Origin: Thiodiazotropha sp050291245
GTDB lineage: Bacteria; Pseudomonadota; Gammaproteobacteria; Chromatiales; Chromatiaceae
Assembly: GCA_050291245.1 (NCBI GenBank)
Contig: JBNKJP010000023.1
Location: 65,916-129,915, forward strand
Direction: 5' to 3'
DNA length: 64,000 nucleotides
Shown here: positions 1-8,520 of the stretch, in pieces
Layout: each line of letters begins with the position of its first letter
How positions within the stretch are numbered: position 1 is the stretch's first letter
Made by a program: the position numbers and the translations under genes
The notes under the pieces: generated by a model
Databases searched by the model: none
What the model saw: only the letters and a program-made list of their open reading frames with translations
What the model was told of the DNA's origin: nothing

Positions 1-1002
1 GACATGGAGGCCACCCGCATCTATGTCCTGACGCCCATGGGCAAGGTTGTGGAACTGCCCAAGGGCTCCACCCCCCTGGATTTCGCCTATGCCATCCATA
101 CCGACATCGGCCACCACTGCCGGGGCGCCCGGGTCGACGGGCACATCGTGCAGCTCAACCGGGCATTGCGCAGTGGCGAGACCATTGAGATCCTGACCGC
201 GAAAAACGGCACCCCGAGCCGGGACTGGATCAATCCCCACCTCGGCTATCTGCACAGCTCCAAGGCGCGCAATCGGGTCAAGCAGTGGTTCAAGCAGCTC
301 GACTTCGAACACCATGTGGAGTTGGGTCGCAGCGCCCTGGAAAAGGAGATGACCCGCCTGTCGATTGGGGAAAAACCGAATCTGGAAAAGGTGGCCGCAA
401 AACACAATCTGCAGCATGCGGATGATGTCTACGCCGCGATCGGACGGGGCGATCTCTCACCCATCCAGGTGGCCGGATTCGGTCAGCGGGAGAAACCGGC
501 GCCCCGTTCCAGGCCGGTGCCTGTGACCTCGCACACCCACTCGGCCGGCAAGGGCGAGGTAGTGGTTGATGGTGTGGATGACCTCCTGACCAGCATCGCC
601 CGATGCTGTAAACCTGTACCCCCCGACCCGATTACCGGATATGTGACCCGGGGACGGGGGGTCACCATCCATCGCAGGGACTGTCCCAACATCCGTTCCC
701 TGCAGGGTGATGAACGGGAACGTCTGATCGAAGTGCACTGGGGCGATGAGCAGGCTAAGAGTCAGTATGCGGTCGATTTCATGGTGGTAGCCCACGACCG
801 CAAGGGCCTGCTGCGGGACATCTCCGGCATCCTCACCAATGAGGATGTGGACGTCATCGGCGTCAACACCAACAGCGATCGCCGTACGGATACCGCGACC
901 ATGCGCTTTACGGTCGAGGTGGATGATATGAAACAACTGAGCCGGCTCTTGTCAAAAGTTGAACAACTGCCTGACGTCAATCTTGTGAAACGGTTAATAT
1001 AA
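1..1002 (+). CDS. relA: RelA (p)ppGpp synthetase, C-terminal part (5' truncated by window edge)
   Basis: The stringent-response enzyme RelA makes (p)ppGpp on stalled ribosomes. Only the regulatory half is present; the reading frame is open to base 1, so the hydrolase-like and synthetase domains lie outside the window. Visible in order are a TGS domain (IYVLTPMGKVVELP onward, with the DFAYAIH motif), a helical linker, a Cys-containing zinc-finger-like domain (ARCCKPVPPD ... HRRDCPN) and a C-terminal ACT domain (VVAHDRKGLLRDISGIL). The TGS and the segment after it (NPHLGYLHSSKARNRVKQWF) read like RelA rather than SpoT. RelA normally acts without hydrolase activity, but that cannot be checked here. 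The stop is TAA at 1000-1002, and a weak CACTCG/CGAGTG inverted repeat follows at about 1005-1029. Confidence 0.95.
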   Translation, partial: DMEATRIYVLTPMGKVVELPKGSTPLDFAYAIHTDIGHHCRGARVDGHIVQLNRALRSGETIEILTAKNGTPSRDWINPHLGYLHSSKARNRVKQWFKQLDFEHHVELGRSALEKEMTRLSIGEKPNLEKVAAKHNLQHADDVYAAIGRGDLSPIQVAGFGQREKPAPRSRPVPVTSHTHSAGKGEVVVDGVDDLLTSIARCCKPVPPDPITGYVTRGRGVTIHRRDCPNIRSLQGDERERLIEVHWGDEQAKSQYAVDFMVVAHDRKGLLRDISGILTNEDVDVIGVNTNSDRRTDTATMRFTVEVDDMKQLSRLLSKVEQLPDVNLVKRLI

Positions 1003-1124
1003 GCACTCGGGCCCGGGAAAGGGTCGAGTGTCGACGGATTGCCAGCAAGTGTCGTCAGGTCTAAACTAAGATACTGTTATTTTGTGTATTTTTTCCAAGC
1101 CATCTGAACTGCGTAGCACCGCTC

Positions 1125-2222
1125 TTGAGTGACAAGACACCAAAGATCAATCTCCTGGATCTCGACCGCAAGGCGATCGAGGCCCTGTTCGTGGAACTGG
1201 GCTCCAAGGCCTTCCATGGGCGTAATGTATTCAAATGGATACACAAACACGGCGTCACCGAGTTTGAGGCGATGACAGACATCTCAAAACGCCTGCGCGA
1301 GCAGCTGATGTCCCTCGCCGAGATCCGATTGCCTGAACTTGTATTAGAGCAACCGGCCCGGGACGGTACCCGCAAGTGGCTGCTCGAACTACAGGACGGA
1401 CAACGAATCGAGACGGTGCTGATTCCCGATGACGGGCGCAACACCCTGTGTGTCTCCTCCCAGGTCGGCTGCGCCCTGGACTGTGCCTTCTGCTCCACCG
1501 CCCGGCAGGGTTTCAACCGCAACCTGAGCGTGGCCGAGATCATCGGCCAGGTCTGGGTGGCGAGCCGTGAACTGGGCCAGGCCCCCAGCAATATCGTGAT
1601 GATGGGCATGGGCGAGCCGCTGGCCAATCTCGAGGCGGTGATCACCGCGATGGATATCATGCAGGATGATTTCGCCTACATGGTTTCCAAGTATCGGGTC
1701 ACCGTGAGCACCTCGGGGATTGTGCCCGCGCTGAAACGTCTGCGGGAGGTCTGCGACATCAGCCTCGCGGTATCCCTGCATGCCCCGGACAATGCCTTGC
1801 GGGATCTGCTGGTGCCGATCAACCGCAAGTATCCCCTGGAAGAATTGATCCCCGCATGTCGGGAATTCGTGGCTGACGACAAACGTCGCAAGGTGACTTG
1901 GGAATACGTGATGCTGGATGGCGTCAATGACAGTCTTCAACACGCCAAGGCCTTGATTCGCCTGCTGGAGGGGACGCCTTCCAAGGTCAACCTGATCCCC
2001 TTCAACCCTTTTCCCGGCACCGACTACCGCGCCTCTCCCCTGGAGCGGGTCGAGGCTTTCCGTATGCGTCTGAAACGCTCCGGAATCATCGCCACGACAC
2101 GCAAGACCCGGGGGGATGACATCGATGCGGCCTGCGGGCAACTGGTGGGCAAGGTCAGGGATCGCAGTAGTCGACAATTGCGCTCATCTGTGGCAGTAAC
2201 TCTCAAACAGGGTGTTTCATGA
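1125..2222 (+). CDS. rlmN: Dual-specificity RNA methyltransferase RlmN (23S A2503 / tRNA A37)
   Basis: A radical-SAM enzyme that makes 2-methyladenosine in 23S rRNA and in a subset of tRNAs. The 365-residue product has the usual family length. The radical SAM cluster motif CALDCAFC (CX3CX2C) sits at residues 116-123, followed by the family signature MMGMGEPLANLE. A conserved Cys lies in the C-terminal AACGQL segment, where the methyl-carrier cysteine is expected. The start is TTG at 1125 (protein begins MSDKTPKIN); no better ATG precedes the conserved N-terminus. The stop overlaps the next gene's ATG by 4 bp (ATGA), so translation is probably coupled. The rlmN-pilF-rodZ order is typical of gammaproteobacteria. 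Confidence 0.96.
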   Translation: MSDKTPKINLLDLDRKAIEALFVELGSKAFHGRNVFKWIHKHGVTEFEAMTDISKRLREQLMSLAEIRLPELVLEQPARDGTRKWLLELQDGQRIETVLIPDDGRNTLCVSSQVGCALDCAFCSTARQGFNRNLSVAEIIGQVWVASRELGQAPSNIVMMGMGEPLANLEAVITAMDIMQDDFAYMVSKYRVTVSTSGIVPALKRLREVCDISLAVSLHAPDNALRDLLVPINRKYPLEELIPACREFVADDKRRKVTWEYVMLDGVNDSLQHAKALIRLLEGTPSKVNLIPFNPFPGTDYRASPLERVEAFRMRLKRSGIIATTRKTRGDDIDAACGQLVGKVRDRSSRQLRSSVAVTLKQGVS

Positions 2223-3007
2223 AATTACGAATCGGATGGCGGGGATTCTCCGGACTTGTACTGACTGTCATGCTGTCGGCGTGCGCTACGCAAGGCGGTA
2301 TGTCCGACGCGACCGGCAGTCTCGGGGCCGAAAAGAAAAACAGTCCGGCCAAGATCTATGTGGAAATGGGCATGGCCTACATGCGGGACAATCGCAACGC
2401 GGTCGCTTTGAAAAAACTCAAGAAGGCCATTGAGGTCGATGACAGTTACGCCGATGCGCACAATGTGATCGCCATCCTCTACGAAAAGCTTGGAGAGGGC
2501 GATCTGGCGGGGAAACACTACGATCGCGCGGTGGCTCTGGATGCCAAAGACCCGTTTATTCGCAATGCCCGCGGCAGCTATTCCTGCCGCCGAGGTCGTT
2601 TCGAGGCCGCCAACCAGGATTTCGAACGCGCCCTGTCCAACCCGCTCTATCCCACGCCCTGGGTGGCCTTGACCAATGCGGGTTTGTGCACCGAACGGCA
2701 AGGCAAGATCGACATGGCGGAAAACTACTATCGGCGTGCTCTCACGGCGAATTCGAAATATGCCCCCGCACTCATCCAGATGGCGGGTATCTCTCTGGGA
2801 CAGAAGAACTACATGTCCGCGCGGGCCTACCTGGAACGTTATCATGGCATATCCCAGCCCAATGCGGCCTCACTTCTGCTGGGTATCCGTATCGAGCGCA
2901 ATCTGAATGATCTGGCCAAGGCGGGTGAGTATCGGGACCGTCTCCTGAAAGACTTTCCGGATTCCCCGGAGATCCAGTCACTCAACCAAATGGAAAGATC
3001 GCAATAA
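2219..3007 (+). CDS. pilF: PilF/PilW type IV pilus biogenesis TPR lipoprotein
   Basis: An outer-membrane pilotin-type lipoprotein needed for PilQ secretin assembly in type IV pili. The N-terminus has a hydrophobic signal ending in a lipobox (MLSAC, Cys at about residue 21). It is followed by a linker and several TPR units, for example AKIYVEMGMAYMRDNRN and AHNVIAILYEKLGEGDLAGKHYDRAVAL. The length of 262 residues is normal for PilF. It overlaps rlmN by 4 bp and rodZ by 1 bp, so the three form one transcription unit. The function is family knowledge; no pilus genes are in the window. Confidence 0.93.
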   Translation: MKLRIGWRGFSGLVLTVMLSACATQGGMSDATGSLGAEKKNSPAKIYVEMGMAYMRDNRNAVALKKLKKAIEVDDSYADAHNVIAILYEKLGEGDLAGKHYDRAVALDAKDPFIRNARGSYSCRRGRFEAANQDFERALSNPLYPTPWVALTNAGLCTERQGKIDMAENYYRRALTANSKYAPALIQMAGISLGQKNYMSARAYLERYHGISQPNAASLLLGIRIERNLNDLAKAGEYRDRLLKDFPDSPEIQSLNQMERSQ

Positions 3008-3990
3008 TGGTCTCGAATCAGGCTGAGCACGAAGCGGTAAGCGTATCCCAGCAGGGCCCGGGTTCACTGTTGGCGCGAAGCCGAAACAACCAGGGACTCA
3101 ATCTCTCCGAGGTGGCGGCCCGACTGCATCTCACCTCGGCGGTGGTCAAGTCTCTCGAAGCGGATGATTACGAGCGGCTGCCGAAACCCGTGTTCGTCAA
3201 GGGGTACCTGAGAAACTACGCCCGACTTCTGGGATTGAACGAAGAAGCGGTCGTTGCCGATTATCAGAAACTGCTACCCGAGGATCAGGATACCTCGGTA
3301 AATGTGGCCCCGGTGAGAAGAGACAAGGCCCACAAATCCCTGCACAGCGGATCCGGCATCATGCGGTTGTTCACCTGGGGAATCGTACTGATTCTCGCGG
3401 GGATGTTGTTTTTCTGGTGGCAGACCCGCTCGGAACTGGAGGATGTCGCCCCGGTGGCAAGTCCCGCCGATCCGCTCACCCATAGCAGCGATGAACCGGA
3501 AATCCCGGAGCCGTTTGCGGGACCGTCGAGTGGAGATTCGGCGGCGGTGCGGACAGACGTCACCCAGCCTCCTGAGTTTGAGCCCATCGAAGTGATCGAG
3601 GTCATACCGGTCGAGGAAGAGGCCTTGTCCGAACAGGCCATCCTGGCCCCTGAACCGGTTCCCGAGCCTTCTGTAGAGCCGCAGCCGGCACCGGTCGCGG
3701 AACCGCTTTCGACCCCGCCGCCCACTGCGGCGGGAACCCCGAAAACCCTGGTATTCAGTTTCAACGCGCCCTGCTGGACAGAAGTTCGCGACCGGGACGG
3801 TAAGGTGCGCATGATCGGCGAGATGCAACCCAATACGGTGCGCCGACTCAGCAGCGAGTATGGCCCCTTCAGTGTGGTGCTCGGAGATGTGAATGCAGTG
3901 ACCCTCACCGTGGGTGGCAAAGCCTATAACCTCAAGGGCCGTACCCGGGGCAAGGTGTTGCGGTTTACCCTCGATCCGGCTGCTGAATAG
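3007..3990 (+). CDS. rodZ: RodZ-like cytoskeletal/HTH membrane protein
   Basis: RodZ links MreB to the elongasome and helps set rod shape. The order is an N-terminal helix-turn-helix of the XRE type (about residues 18-85: LLARSRNNQGLNLSEVAARL ... YLRNYARLLGLNEE), a basic stretch, a single transmembrane segment (about residues 118-138, LFTWGIVLILAGMLFFWW), a Pro/Glu-rich periplasmic linker and a C-terminal DUF4115-type beta domain (FNAPCWTEVRDRDGKVRMIGEM). The size and order match RodZ. The ATG overlaps the pilF stop. In many relatives ispG follows; here the next genes are nickel-transport genes on the opposite strand, and ispG is not in the window. Confidence 0.92.
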   Translation: MVSNQAEHEAVSVSQQGPGSLLARSRNNQGLNLSEVAARLHLTSAVVKSLEADDYERLPKPVFVKGYLRNYARLLGLNEEAVVADYQKLLPEDQDTSVNVAPVRRDKAHKSLHSGSGIMRLFTWGIVLILAGMLFFWWQTRSELEDVAPVASPADPLTHSSDEPEIPEPFAGPSSGDSAAVRTDVTQPPEFEPIEVIEVIPVEEEALSEQAILAPEPVPEPSVEPQPAPVAEPLSTPPPTAAGTPKTLVFSFNAPCWTEVRDRDGKVRMIGEMQPNTVRRLSSEYGPFSVVLGDVNAVTLTVGGKAYNLKGRTRGKVLRFTLDPAAE

Positions 3991-4061
3991 CCTGCTCTAC
4001 CGATCTGACGGTTATCACCAAGATACCGGGGTAGTTGGGTAATCACCGCCCTAGATCCTGC

Positions 4062-4841
4062 TTACTCTTCCGCCTCATGGGGATGATCCTCTTGTTCCAA
4101 TGATGCGCTCTCATGGGTGTGTAACAGATCACTCTTGGAATGGATATGCCAATGGGAATGGGTGTGGTGGTGAGGGTGTTCGTGCCATACGGCATCATGC
4201 AGTTGGCCATCGCGCAATAACACAACACGAGTCGACAGCCGTTCGATCAGTCGCCGGTCATGGGAGATGAACAGCATGGCCTGGGGAAGGTGTTCCAGAT
4301 GATCCACCAGGCGTTTTTCCGTGGTTTCGTCCAATCCGGTCGTGGGTTCGTCGAGTAGCAAGACTTCCGGCTGCATGGATAACACCGTCGCCAGGGAAAC
4401 GAGCCGTTTTTCACCCCCGGAGAGTTTGCGGGTGACCCGGTGCCCCATGCGATCCAATCCCAGGGTGATCAGGGTGTCCTGGGCGATTTTCAACGCCTCA
4501 TTCCGGCTGTGTCCCTGATTCAGGGGGCCAAAGGCGACGTCTTCCAGGACGGTAGGGCAGAACAGCTGATCATCCGAATCCTGGAACAACAGGCCGGTGC
4601 GCAGGCGTATCTCATGAAAATCCCGTTCCTCCCGACGGGCTTGACGGTAGGCCCGAATACTGCCCTGGGTGGGTTTGAACAACCCCACCATCAATTGCAG
4701 CAAGGTCGATTTGCCAGCGCCATTCGCGCCTACCAGGGCAACCCGTTCTCCCGGGTGCAGGGTGAAATTCAGCGACTTCAATACGTCGTGTCCCGGGTAT
4801 CCGAAGGAGATGTTATCGAGTTCGAAAAGCGGTGTGTTCAC
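4062..4841 (-). CDS. nikO: ECF-type nickel/cobalt transporter ATPase NikO/CbiO
   Basis: The ABC ATPase that powers the energy-coupling-factor nickel importer. It shows Walker A (GANGAGKST), a Q-loop region (LLFQDSDDQLFCPTVLEDVAFGP, typical of CbiO/EcfA), the signature KLSGGEKRL, Walker B (VLLLDEPTTGLD) and a switch His (FISHDRR). I chose the GTG at 4839-4841 (259 residues) because it overlaps the upstream nikQ stop as GTGA and begins right before the ATPase fold. Longer in-frame starts would add an unrelated hydrophobic stretch overlapping nikQ. The C-terminus carries an unusual His-rich tail (HEHPHHHTHSHWHIHSK), probably able to bind metal. Last gene of the nik run. Confidence 0.92.
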   Translation of the reverse strand: MNTPLFELDNISFGYPGHDVLKSLNFTLHPGERVALVGANGAGKSTLLQLMVGLFKPTQGSIRAYRQARREERDFHEIRLRTGLLFQDSDDQLFCPTVLEDVAFGPLNQGHSRNEALKIAQDTLITLGLDRMGHRVTRKLSGGEKRLVSLATVLSMQPEVLLLDEPTTGLDETTEKRLVDHLEHLPQAMLFISHDRRLIERLSTRVVLLRDGQLHDAVWHEHPHHHTHSHWHIHSKSDLLHTHESASLEQEDHPHEAEE

Positions 4842-5593
4842 GGGATCTGGTCTATCATCAGCAATGCCCCAAGCAGTATAACCGCCAACAAGGCAAAACC
4901 ACTGTCCGCCCGGTGCCATGGATAGTCTTCCAGAAGATAGAAACGACCCTGGAATCCCCGGCATTTCATGGCTGCTAGGATCCGCTCCGCCCGTTCGAGG
5001 CTGCGTACCAGGAGCATTCCTATGAGCCAGCCGAAGCTCTGCCAGGTGTGAAGATTGCTGCGGGCACGGAAGCCTCTGACCCGCATCGCCTGGCGAAGAC
5101 CCGCGAACTCCTCCTGCAAGACGCCCAGATAGCGTACCGTGAATAACAGGAGATGAACCAGTTTGTCAGGCAACCGCAATTTCGCCAGGGCATGGCCGAG
5201 GACAACGGGTTCCAGGGTGCCGATGAGTGATAGCAGGGTAAGCGCCACCGCGTTGGCTTTGAGTAGAATGGTCATCGCCTGCCACACGCCTTCTTCGCTG
5301 AACGGGAAAGGCCCCAGGGAACCTAGGGGATGTCCTGGGACACTGAAAGGCATGAGCAGCAGCAGTATCCCCATAAACCCCTCCAGGGCGAGAAGTCTGC
5401 GCATCAGCAGGCGGGGCGTCAGTCCCGCGGAAAGCGCCAGTCCTACGCTCAACCCCAGTGTCATGAGCAGCGCTGTGATGTGGGTCAGGTTAACGGTTAT
5501 CAGCGCAGCGAGGAGTGCGGTGACGATGCGAAGACGTGGCTCCCTTTGGGTCAGCCAGTTCTCGGAGGCACCCAGGGAAAACAGCTCTGTCAC
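4838..5593 (-). CDS. nikQ: ECF nickel/cobalt transporter transmembrane T-component NikQ/CbiQ
   Basis: The integral-membrane coupling component that joins the ATPase to the metal-binding S-component. Several hydrophobic segments are visible (RIVTALLAALITVNL; LLALEGFMGILLLLMPF; LLSLIGTLEPVVLGHAL). The CbiQ coupling helices follow (LRQAMRVRGFRAR and LERAERILAAMKCRGF), matching the conserved Ala-Arg-Gly type motifs that contact the ATPase. The GTG at 5591-5593 gives 251 residues and overlaps the stop of the preceding gene as GTGA, the same coupling seen at the nikQ/nikO junction. An upstream start at 5626 is possible but would overlap that gene by 37 bp. Confidence 0.9.
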   Translation of the reverse strand: MTELFSLGASENWLTQREPRLRIVTALLAALITVNLTHITALLMTLGLSVGLALSAGLTPRLLMRRLLALEGFMGILLLLMPFSVPGHPLGSLGPFPFSEEGVWQAMTILLKANAVALTLLSLIGTLEPVVLGHALAKLRLPDKLVHLLLFTVRYLGVLQEEFAGLRQAMRVRGFRARSNLHTWQSFGWLIGMLLVRSLERAERILAAMKCRGFQGRFYLLEDYPWHRADSGFALLAVILLGALLMIDQIP

Positions 5594-6225
5594 GGTTTCC
5601 CGTTCCTCTGTCGCTCGCGCCACCACAGGGCGAGTCCGCTCAATCCGACGATGTAGCCGATCCCGCCGAGGATGTCCCGGAGGCGGATCTGTTCTTCATA
5701 ACTCGCCAGTGCTTCTCGCAAGGGACGTATCTGGTGTGCGACCGACAACTCGATCAGTTCTGTGGAGACCTGAGACGGTGTGGATTGGGTTGCCACCGGA
5801 GAGGTTTCGGTCTGTGGTTTTGTACCCTCTGATGGCGCCATCGGCAGACTGGAACTGAACTCGTCCGCCTGTAAAGTCCAGCGGGCTACATGACCGTCCT
5901 GGGAATCGGCCACCACCTGGTAGGCCATCCGCCGATCGACCCGATAGCTGAAACGTCCTTCGTGATCCGGTTGCAGACGCGCCACTTCGTGATCCGCCTC
6001 ATCCATGATCTGCACCCGGGCGCCACTGGCCGGAGCGCCGCCCACAAAATAGACCTGGCCGCTTATCTGATCGCCCTCGGCGCTGGCGAAGACTTTCAGT
6101 TTATGCGCCCAGGCACAAGGACTGGTACCCAGAGCGATCAACAGGCAGATCAGAACCCAAATAGGAGTGGTGTCATTTCGCGGCTTGTCCGGATCGCTAT
6201 CGTAAGATCTCTGGGGTTCAGCCAT
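5590..6225 (-). CDS. nikL: NikL-like accessory membrane protein of the nickel ECF system
   Basis: A membrane-anchored periplasmic accessory protein found between the M and Q components of some nickel ECF transporters. It has an N-terminal hydrophobic segment (WVLICLLIALGTSPCAWA), a beta-rich periplasmic domain like carboxypeptidase-regulatory or DUF4198-like folds (KVFASAEGDQISGQVYFVGG ... GRFSYRVDRR), a Ser/Thr/Pro linker, a short coiled-coil-like region (IRPLREALASYEEQIRLRD) and a C-terminal transmembrane helix (GGIGYIVGLSGLALWW). Position and topology support NikL; sequence alone is less specific. The ATG at 6223-6225 overlaps the end of nikM by 8 bp. Confidence 0.78.
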   Translation of the reverse strand: MAEPQRSYDSDPDKPRNDTTPIWVLICLLIALGTSPCAWAHKLKVFASAEGDQISGQVYFVGGAPASGARVQIMDEADHEVARLQPDHEGRFSYRVDRRMAYQVVADSQDGHVARWTLQADEFSSSLPMAPSEGTKPQTETSPVATQSTPSQVSTELIELSVAHQIRPLREALASYEEQIRLRDILGGIGYIVGLSGLALWWRERQRNGKP

Positions 6226-6853
6226 GGGGTGACTCCGAGGCTAGGTCTGTCCGGGTTTGCAGGAGTTCCGGGGCGACTCTGCAGACGAATGAGAGGATCG
6301 CGCCGGTCACGGCGGACTCGACCACCGCCAACGGAAGGTAGGTAATGAGTATGATTTTCGCCGCGGGTAAGAAGTCCTGGCGGCTCAGGGCCAGGGAAAG
6401 GCAGACCATCAGACCGGTCAGGGCAACACCGAAGGCGCCCGCCAAGGCCCCGAGCTTGAAAGGATGGGAGACTTTGCCTTGCACCCGCCGGGTGCCAAAA
6501 AGCGCGGCACAGAACAGGGCCGGCAACGCCATATTCAGGGTATTGACCCCCAGTACCAGCAGGCCGCCATAACCGAAAAACACAGCCTGCAGCAGCAACG
6601 CCACGAGGATAGCCGGTACCGCGGCCCATCCCAGCACCATACCCATCAGTCCGTTGAGCAGAAGATGTACGCTGCTTGGGCCAACCGGCACACTGATCAA
6701 GGACGAAACGAAGAACGCGGAGGAAAGCATGGCGGCCTGCGGGATGCGTTCATAGTCCAGTCGCCTCAGGGCGATCGCGATCAAACCGGTACTCGCGATT
6801 GCTCCGCTGATCAGGACGGGCGCTGACAGGACACCATCGGGAATATGCGCCAT
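6218..6853 (-). CDS. nikM: ECF nickel/cobalt transporter substrate-binding membrane protein NikM/CbiM
   Basis: The S-component that binds the metal ion in the membrane. I chose the ATG at 6851-6853 because the product then begins MAHIPDGVLSAPV, the conserved metal-binding N-terminus of the family, where the free N-terminus and first His take part in coordination. The extra 26 residues of a longer frame are unlike the family. A second conserved His occurs in GPSSVHLLLNGLMG. Several transmembrane segments follow, for a length of 211 residues. Unlike the MHI start usual in CbiM/NikM, there is an Ala before the first His. Specificity for nickel rather than cobalt is inferred from the neighbouring NikR and NikK. 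Confidence 0.9.
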   Translation of the reverse strand: MAHIPDGVLSAPVLISGAIASTGLIAIALRRLDYERIPQAAMLSSAFFVSSLISVPVGPSSVHLLLNGLMGMVLGWAAVPAILVALLLQAVFFGYGGLLVLGVNTLNMALPALFCAALFGTRRVQGKVSHPFKLGALAGAFGVALTGLMVCLSLALSRQDFLPAAKIILITYLPLAVVESAVTGAILSFVCRVAPELLQTRTDLASESPHG

Positions 6854-7032
6854 ATCTCTCTGCTCTCGGTACAACGCCACATCCCTGTGACGTGTGATAA
6901 TTGAGAAAAACGTATGAACACTATAGACCACTCAGCACAGGATCTCACGTAACGGTTGACACAATCCCACCGCAGCGGCGAACTGTCCGCGGAAACCGTG
7001 ATCTGCAAGTCAAAAGGCTTGGAGGAACCCGT

Positions 7033-7812
7033 TCAGCGCATATCGTGCGTGTGAACCCAGATCAATCCTCCGAGTTCCACCGGTACCGGGACACCCTGGG
7101 GGTTGGGTAAGGGTTTGTCTCCCTCAACCAGCGCCGCAAAGCCCCACCAGCCGGCCCTGGGCATGGCATAGTGGAAGACTCCTTCCCGGTCGGCCTTGAT
7201 CACCTGGGTGATGTAGGGATCGGCGGGTGGCGTGATACTTCCGTCGTTGCGCCATTCCACCTCCACTTCCGCATAGGGTACGGGTTGGCCACCATGCTTG
7301 ACGATCCCGCTGAACAGGTTACCGGTCCACAATCCGTAGGGACGGGTCAGGGGTACGATTTCAACCGGTAGACCCAACTCCCGATCCCAGCCTGTTTCAG
7401 CGCCGAATGCATCGACGACGACCTTGGCGTAGTGGATGATCATCACCCCTTCGGCCGGCTCCCAATAGGGGGCGGGTTCGAGGTAGAAACTGTAGTCGCC
7501 GGGTTGGGTGATTTTGTATTGGGCCTGATAGGCGGTCTTGCCCTGACGTTGAATGGGCTGCAGTTGCGCTTTGAGATCGATATCGCCCTTGGGTCCGACG
7601 ACCCCGAACCGGGCCGGTTCGCCCATGGGCATGACCGGCCCCCCCTCCATGGGGTGGGTGAAGGTCAACGACAGGCCGATCCGGGACCCGCTCTCCTGGG
7701 TCAGGATGTCATGATCGGGTATCAGTTCCTGAAAATGGGCATATGCCGGGTTGGCGAGGAGTGCGGCTCCCAGCAGCAGCCAGGGCTGAGCGTCGAAGGT
7801 TGCGGGTCTCAT
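7033..7812 (-). CDS. nikK: NikK-like DUF4198 periplasmic protein of the nickel transport locus
   Basis: A secreted or periplasmic DUF4198-family protein, commonly encoded beside NikMLQO transporters and thought to help deliver nickel. The ATG at 7810-7812 gives a signal peptide (RPATFDAQPWLLLGAALLANPAYA, cleavage after AYA). The mature protein begins HFQELIPDHD, and an N-terminal His after cleavage is typical of these proteins. The beta-rich body includes IGLSLTFTHPMEGGPVMPMGEP and a C-terminal IWVHTHDMR. The length is 259 residues. It lies downstream of nikR, with an AT-rich palindrome (7839-7852) just before the start. Confidence 0.85.
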   Translation of the reverse strand: MRPATFDAQPWLLLGAALLANPAYAHFQELIPDHDILTQESGSRIGLSLTFTHPMEGGPVMPMGEPARFGVVGPKGDIDLKAQLQPIQRQGKTAYQAQYKITQPGDYSFYLEPAPYWEPAEGVMIIHYAKVVVDAFGAETGWDRELGLPVEIVPLTRPYGLWTGNLFSGIVKHGGQPVPYAEVEVEWRNDGSITPPADPYITQVIKADREGVFHYAMPRAGWWGFAALVEGDKPLPNPQGVPVPVELGGLIWVHTHDMR

Positions 7813-7838
7813 GGGCTTTCCTCTGCGACAGTATGAAG

Positions 7839-7852
7839 AATTATTAATAATT
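7839..7852. promoter_or_regulatory. AT-rich perfect palindrome upstream of nikK, candidate NikR site
   Basis: A 14-bp perfect palindrome (AATTATTAATAATT) lies 27 bp upstream of the nikK start and between nikR and nikK, which is where an operator controlling the transporter would sit. A GTATGA sequence at 7831-7836 resembles half of the E. coli NikR operator, but no matching TCATAC half-site occurs at the right distance. The palindrome is therefore only a candidate. Confidence 0.4.
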
Positions 7853-7900
7853 ATGATTTTCTTCCAAAGTCTAACTCGTATAACCGGGTTCGGCAATCGG

Positions 7901-8368
7901 TCAGGTATGCGGTGAATGGTGAGAATGGGCGTGTTTTGTCTGTCCGTGAGAATGTTTGCTGTCTTCTACATCAACCGGTACCAGGTAGAGTTTGCCATGC
8001 CGCACCCCGGGGCGTGAGATCACCGAGTCGGCAAACTCGCGTACCTGGTGGATACTCCCCATCACGACTACGGTTTCAAGGCAATTGTCGTGGTCCAGAT
8101 GGACATGCAACGTGGAAATGGCCAGATCATGGTGATCATGCTGAACCTGGGTCAGACGCCGGGACAACTCCCGCTCCTCATGGTTGTAGATATAGGTCAG
8201 GGTACCCACGCACTCCCCCTCGGAATGCTGTTCCAATCGTTCCGATTCCAGTTTTTGCCGAATCAGATCGCGGATGGCTTCGGAGCGGTTATGGTAACCG
8301 TGCGCCGAGGTAAAACGGTCGAAACCCTCGGCGAGGGCCGAATCCAGGGATATGGTGATGCGCTCCAT
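7901..8368 (-). CDS. nikR: Nickel-responsive regulator NikR
   Basis: A ribbon-helix-helix repressor with a C-terminal ACT-like nickel-sensing domain. The N-terminus (ERITISLDSALAEGFDRF) is the RHH DNA-binding unit, followed by NRSEAIRDLIR. The high-affinity nickel ligands of E. coli NikR (H76, H87, H89, C95) correspond to H77, H88, H90 and C96 here (QHDHHD and HVHLDHDNC). The C-terminus has an unusual His-rich tail (KHSHGQTKHAHSHHSPH), echoing the tail on NikO. At 155 residues it is slightly longer than usual because of that tail. It probably represses nikKMLQO when nickel is plentiful; hydrogenase or urease genes that would use the nickel are not in the window. Confidence 0.94.
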   Translation of the reverse strand: MERITISLDSALAEGFDRFTSAHGYHNRSEAIRDLIRQKLESERLEQHSEGECVGTLTYIYNHEERELSRRLTQVQHDHHDLAISTLHVHLDHDNCLETVVVMGSIHQVREFADSVISRPGVRHGKLYLVPVDVEDSKHSHGQTKHAHSHHSPHT

Positions 8369-8520
8369 GATCGACTCCTAAAGTTTTCAGGCAGCCCAAT
8401 GAAACACCATATCAGGGTGGGTGGCCATGGGGAATTCTATCGATCAGAAAAGGTTTTGTGCTAGGTAGTTCGCCGACAACGTGGTAGCCTTGGTGGCTTT
8501 TATTCATTTTTCAAACACCC

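Noticed and set aside
1005..1029. Inverted repeat CACTCG/CGAGTG after relA as a terminator
   Set aside because: Short 6-bp stem with a long loop and no T-run.
7831..7858. Classical E. coli-type NikR operator (GTATGA-N16-TCATAC)
   Set aside because: Only the left half-site is present; the right position reads ATGATT.
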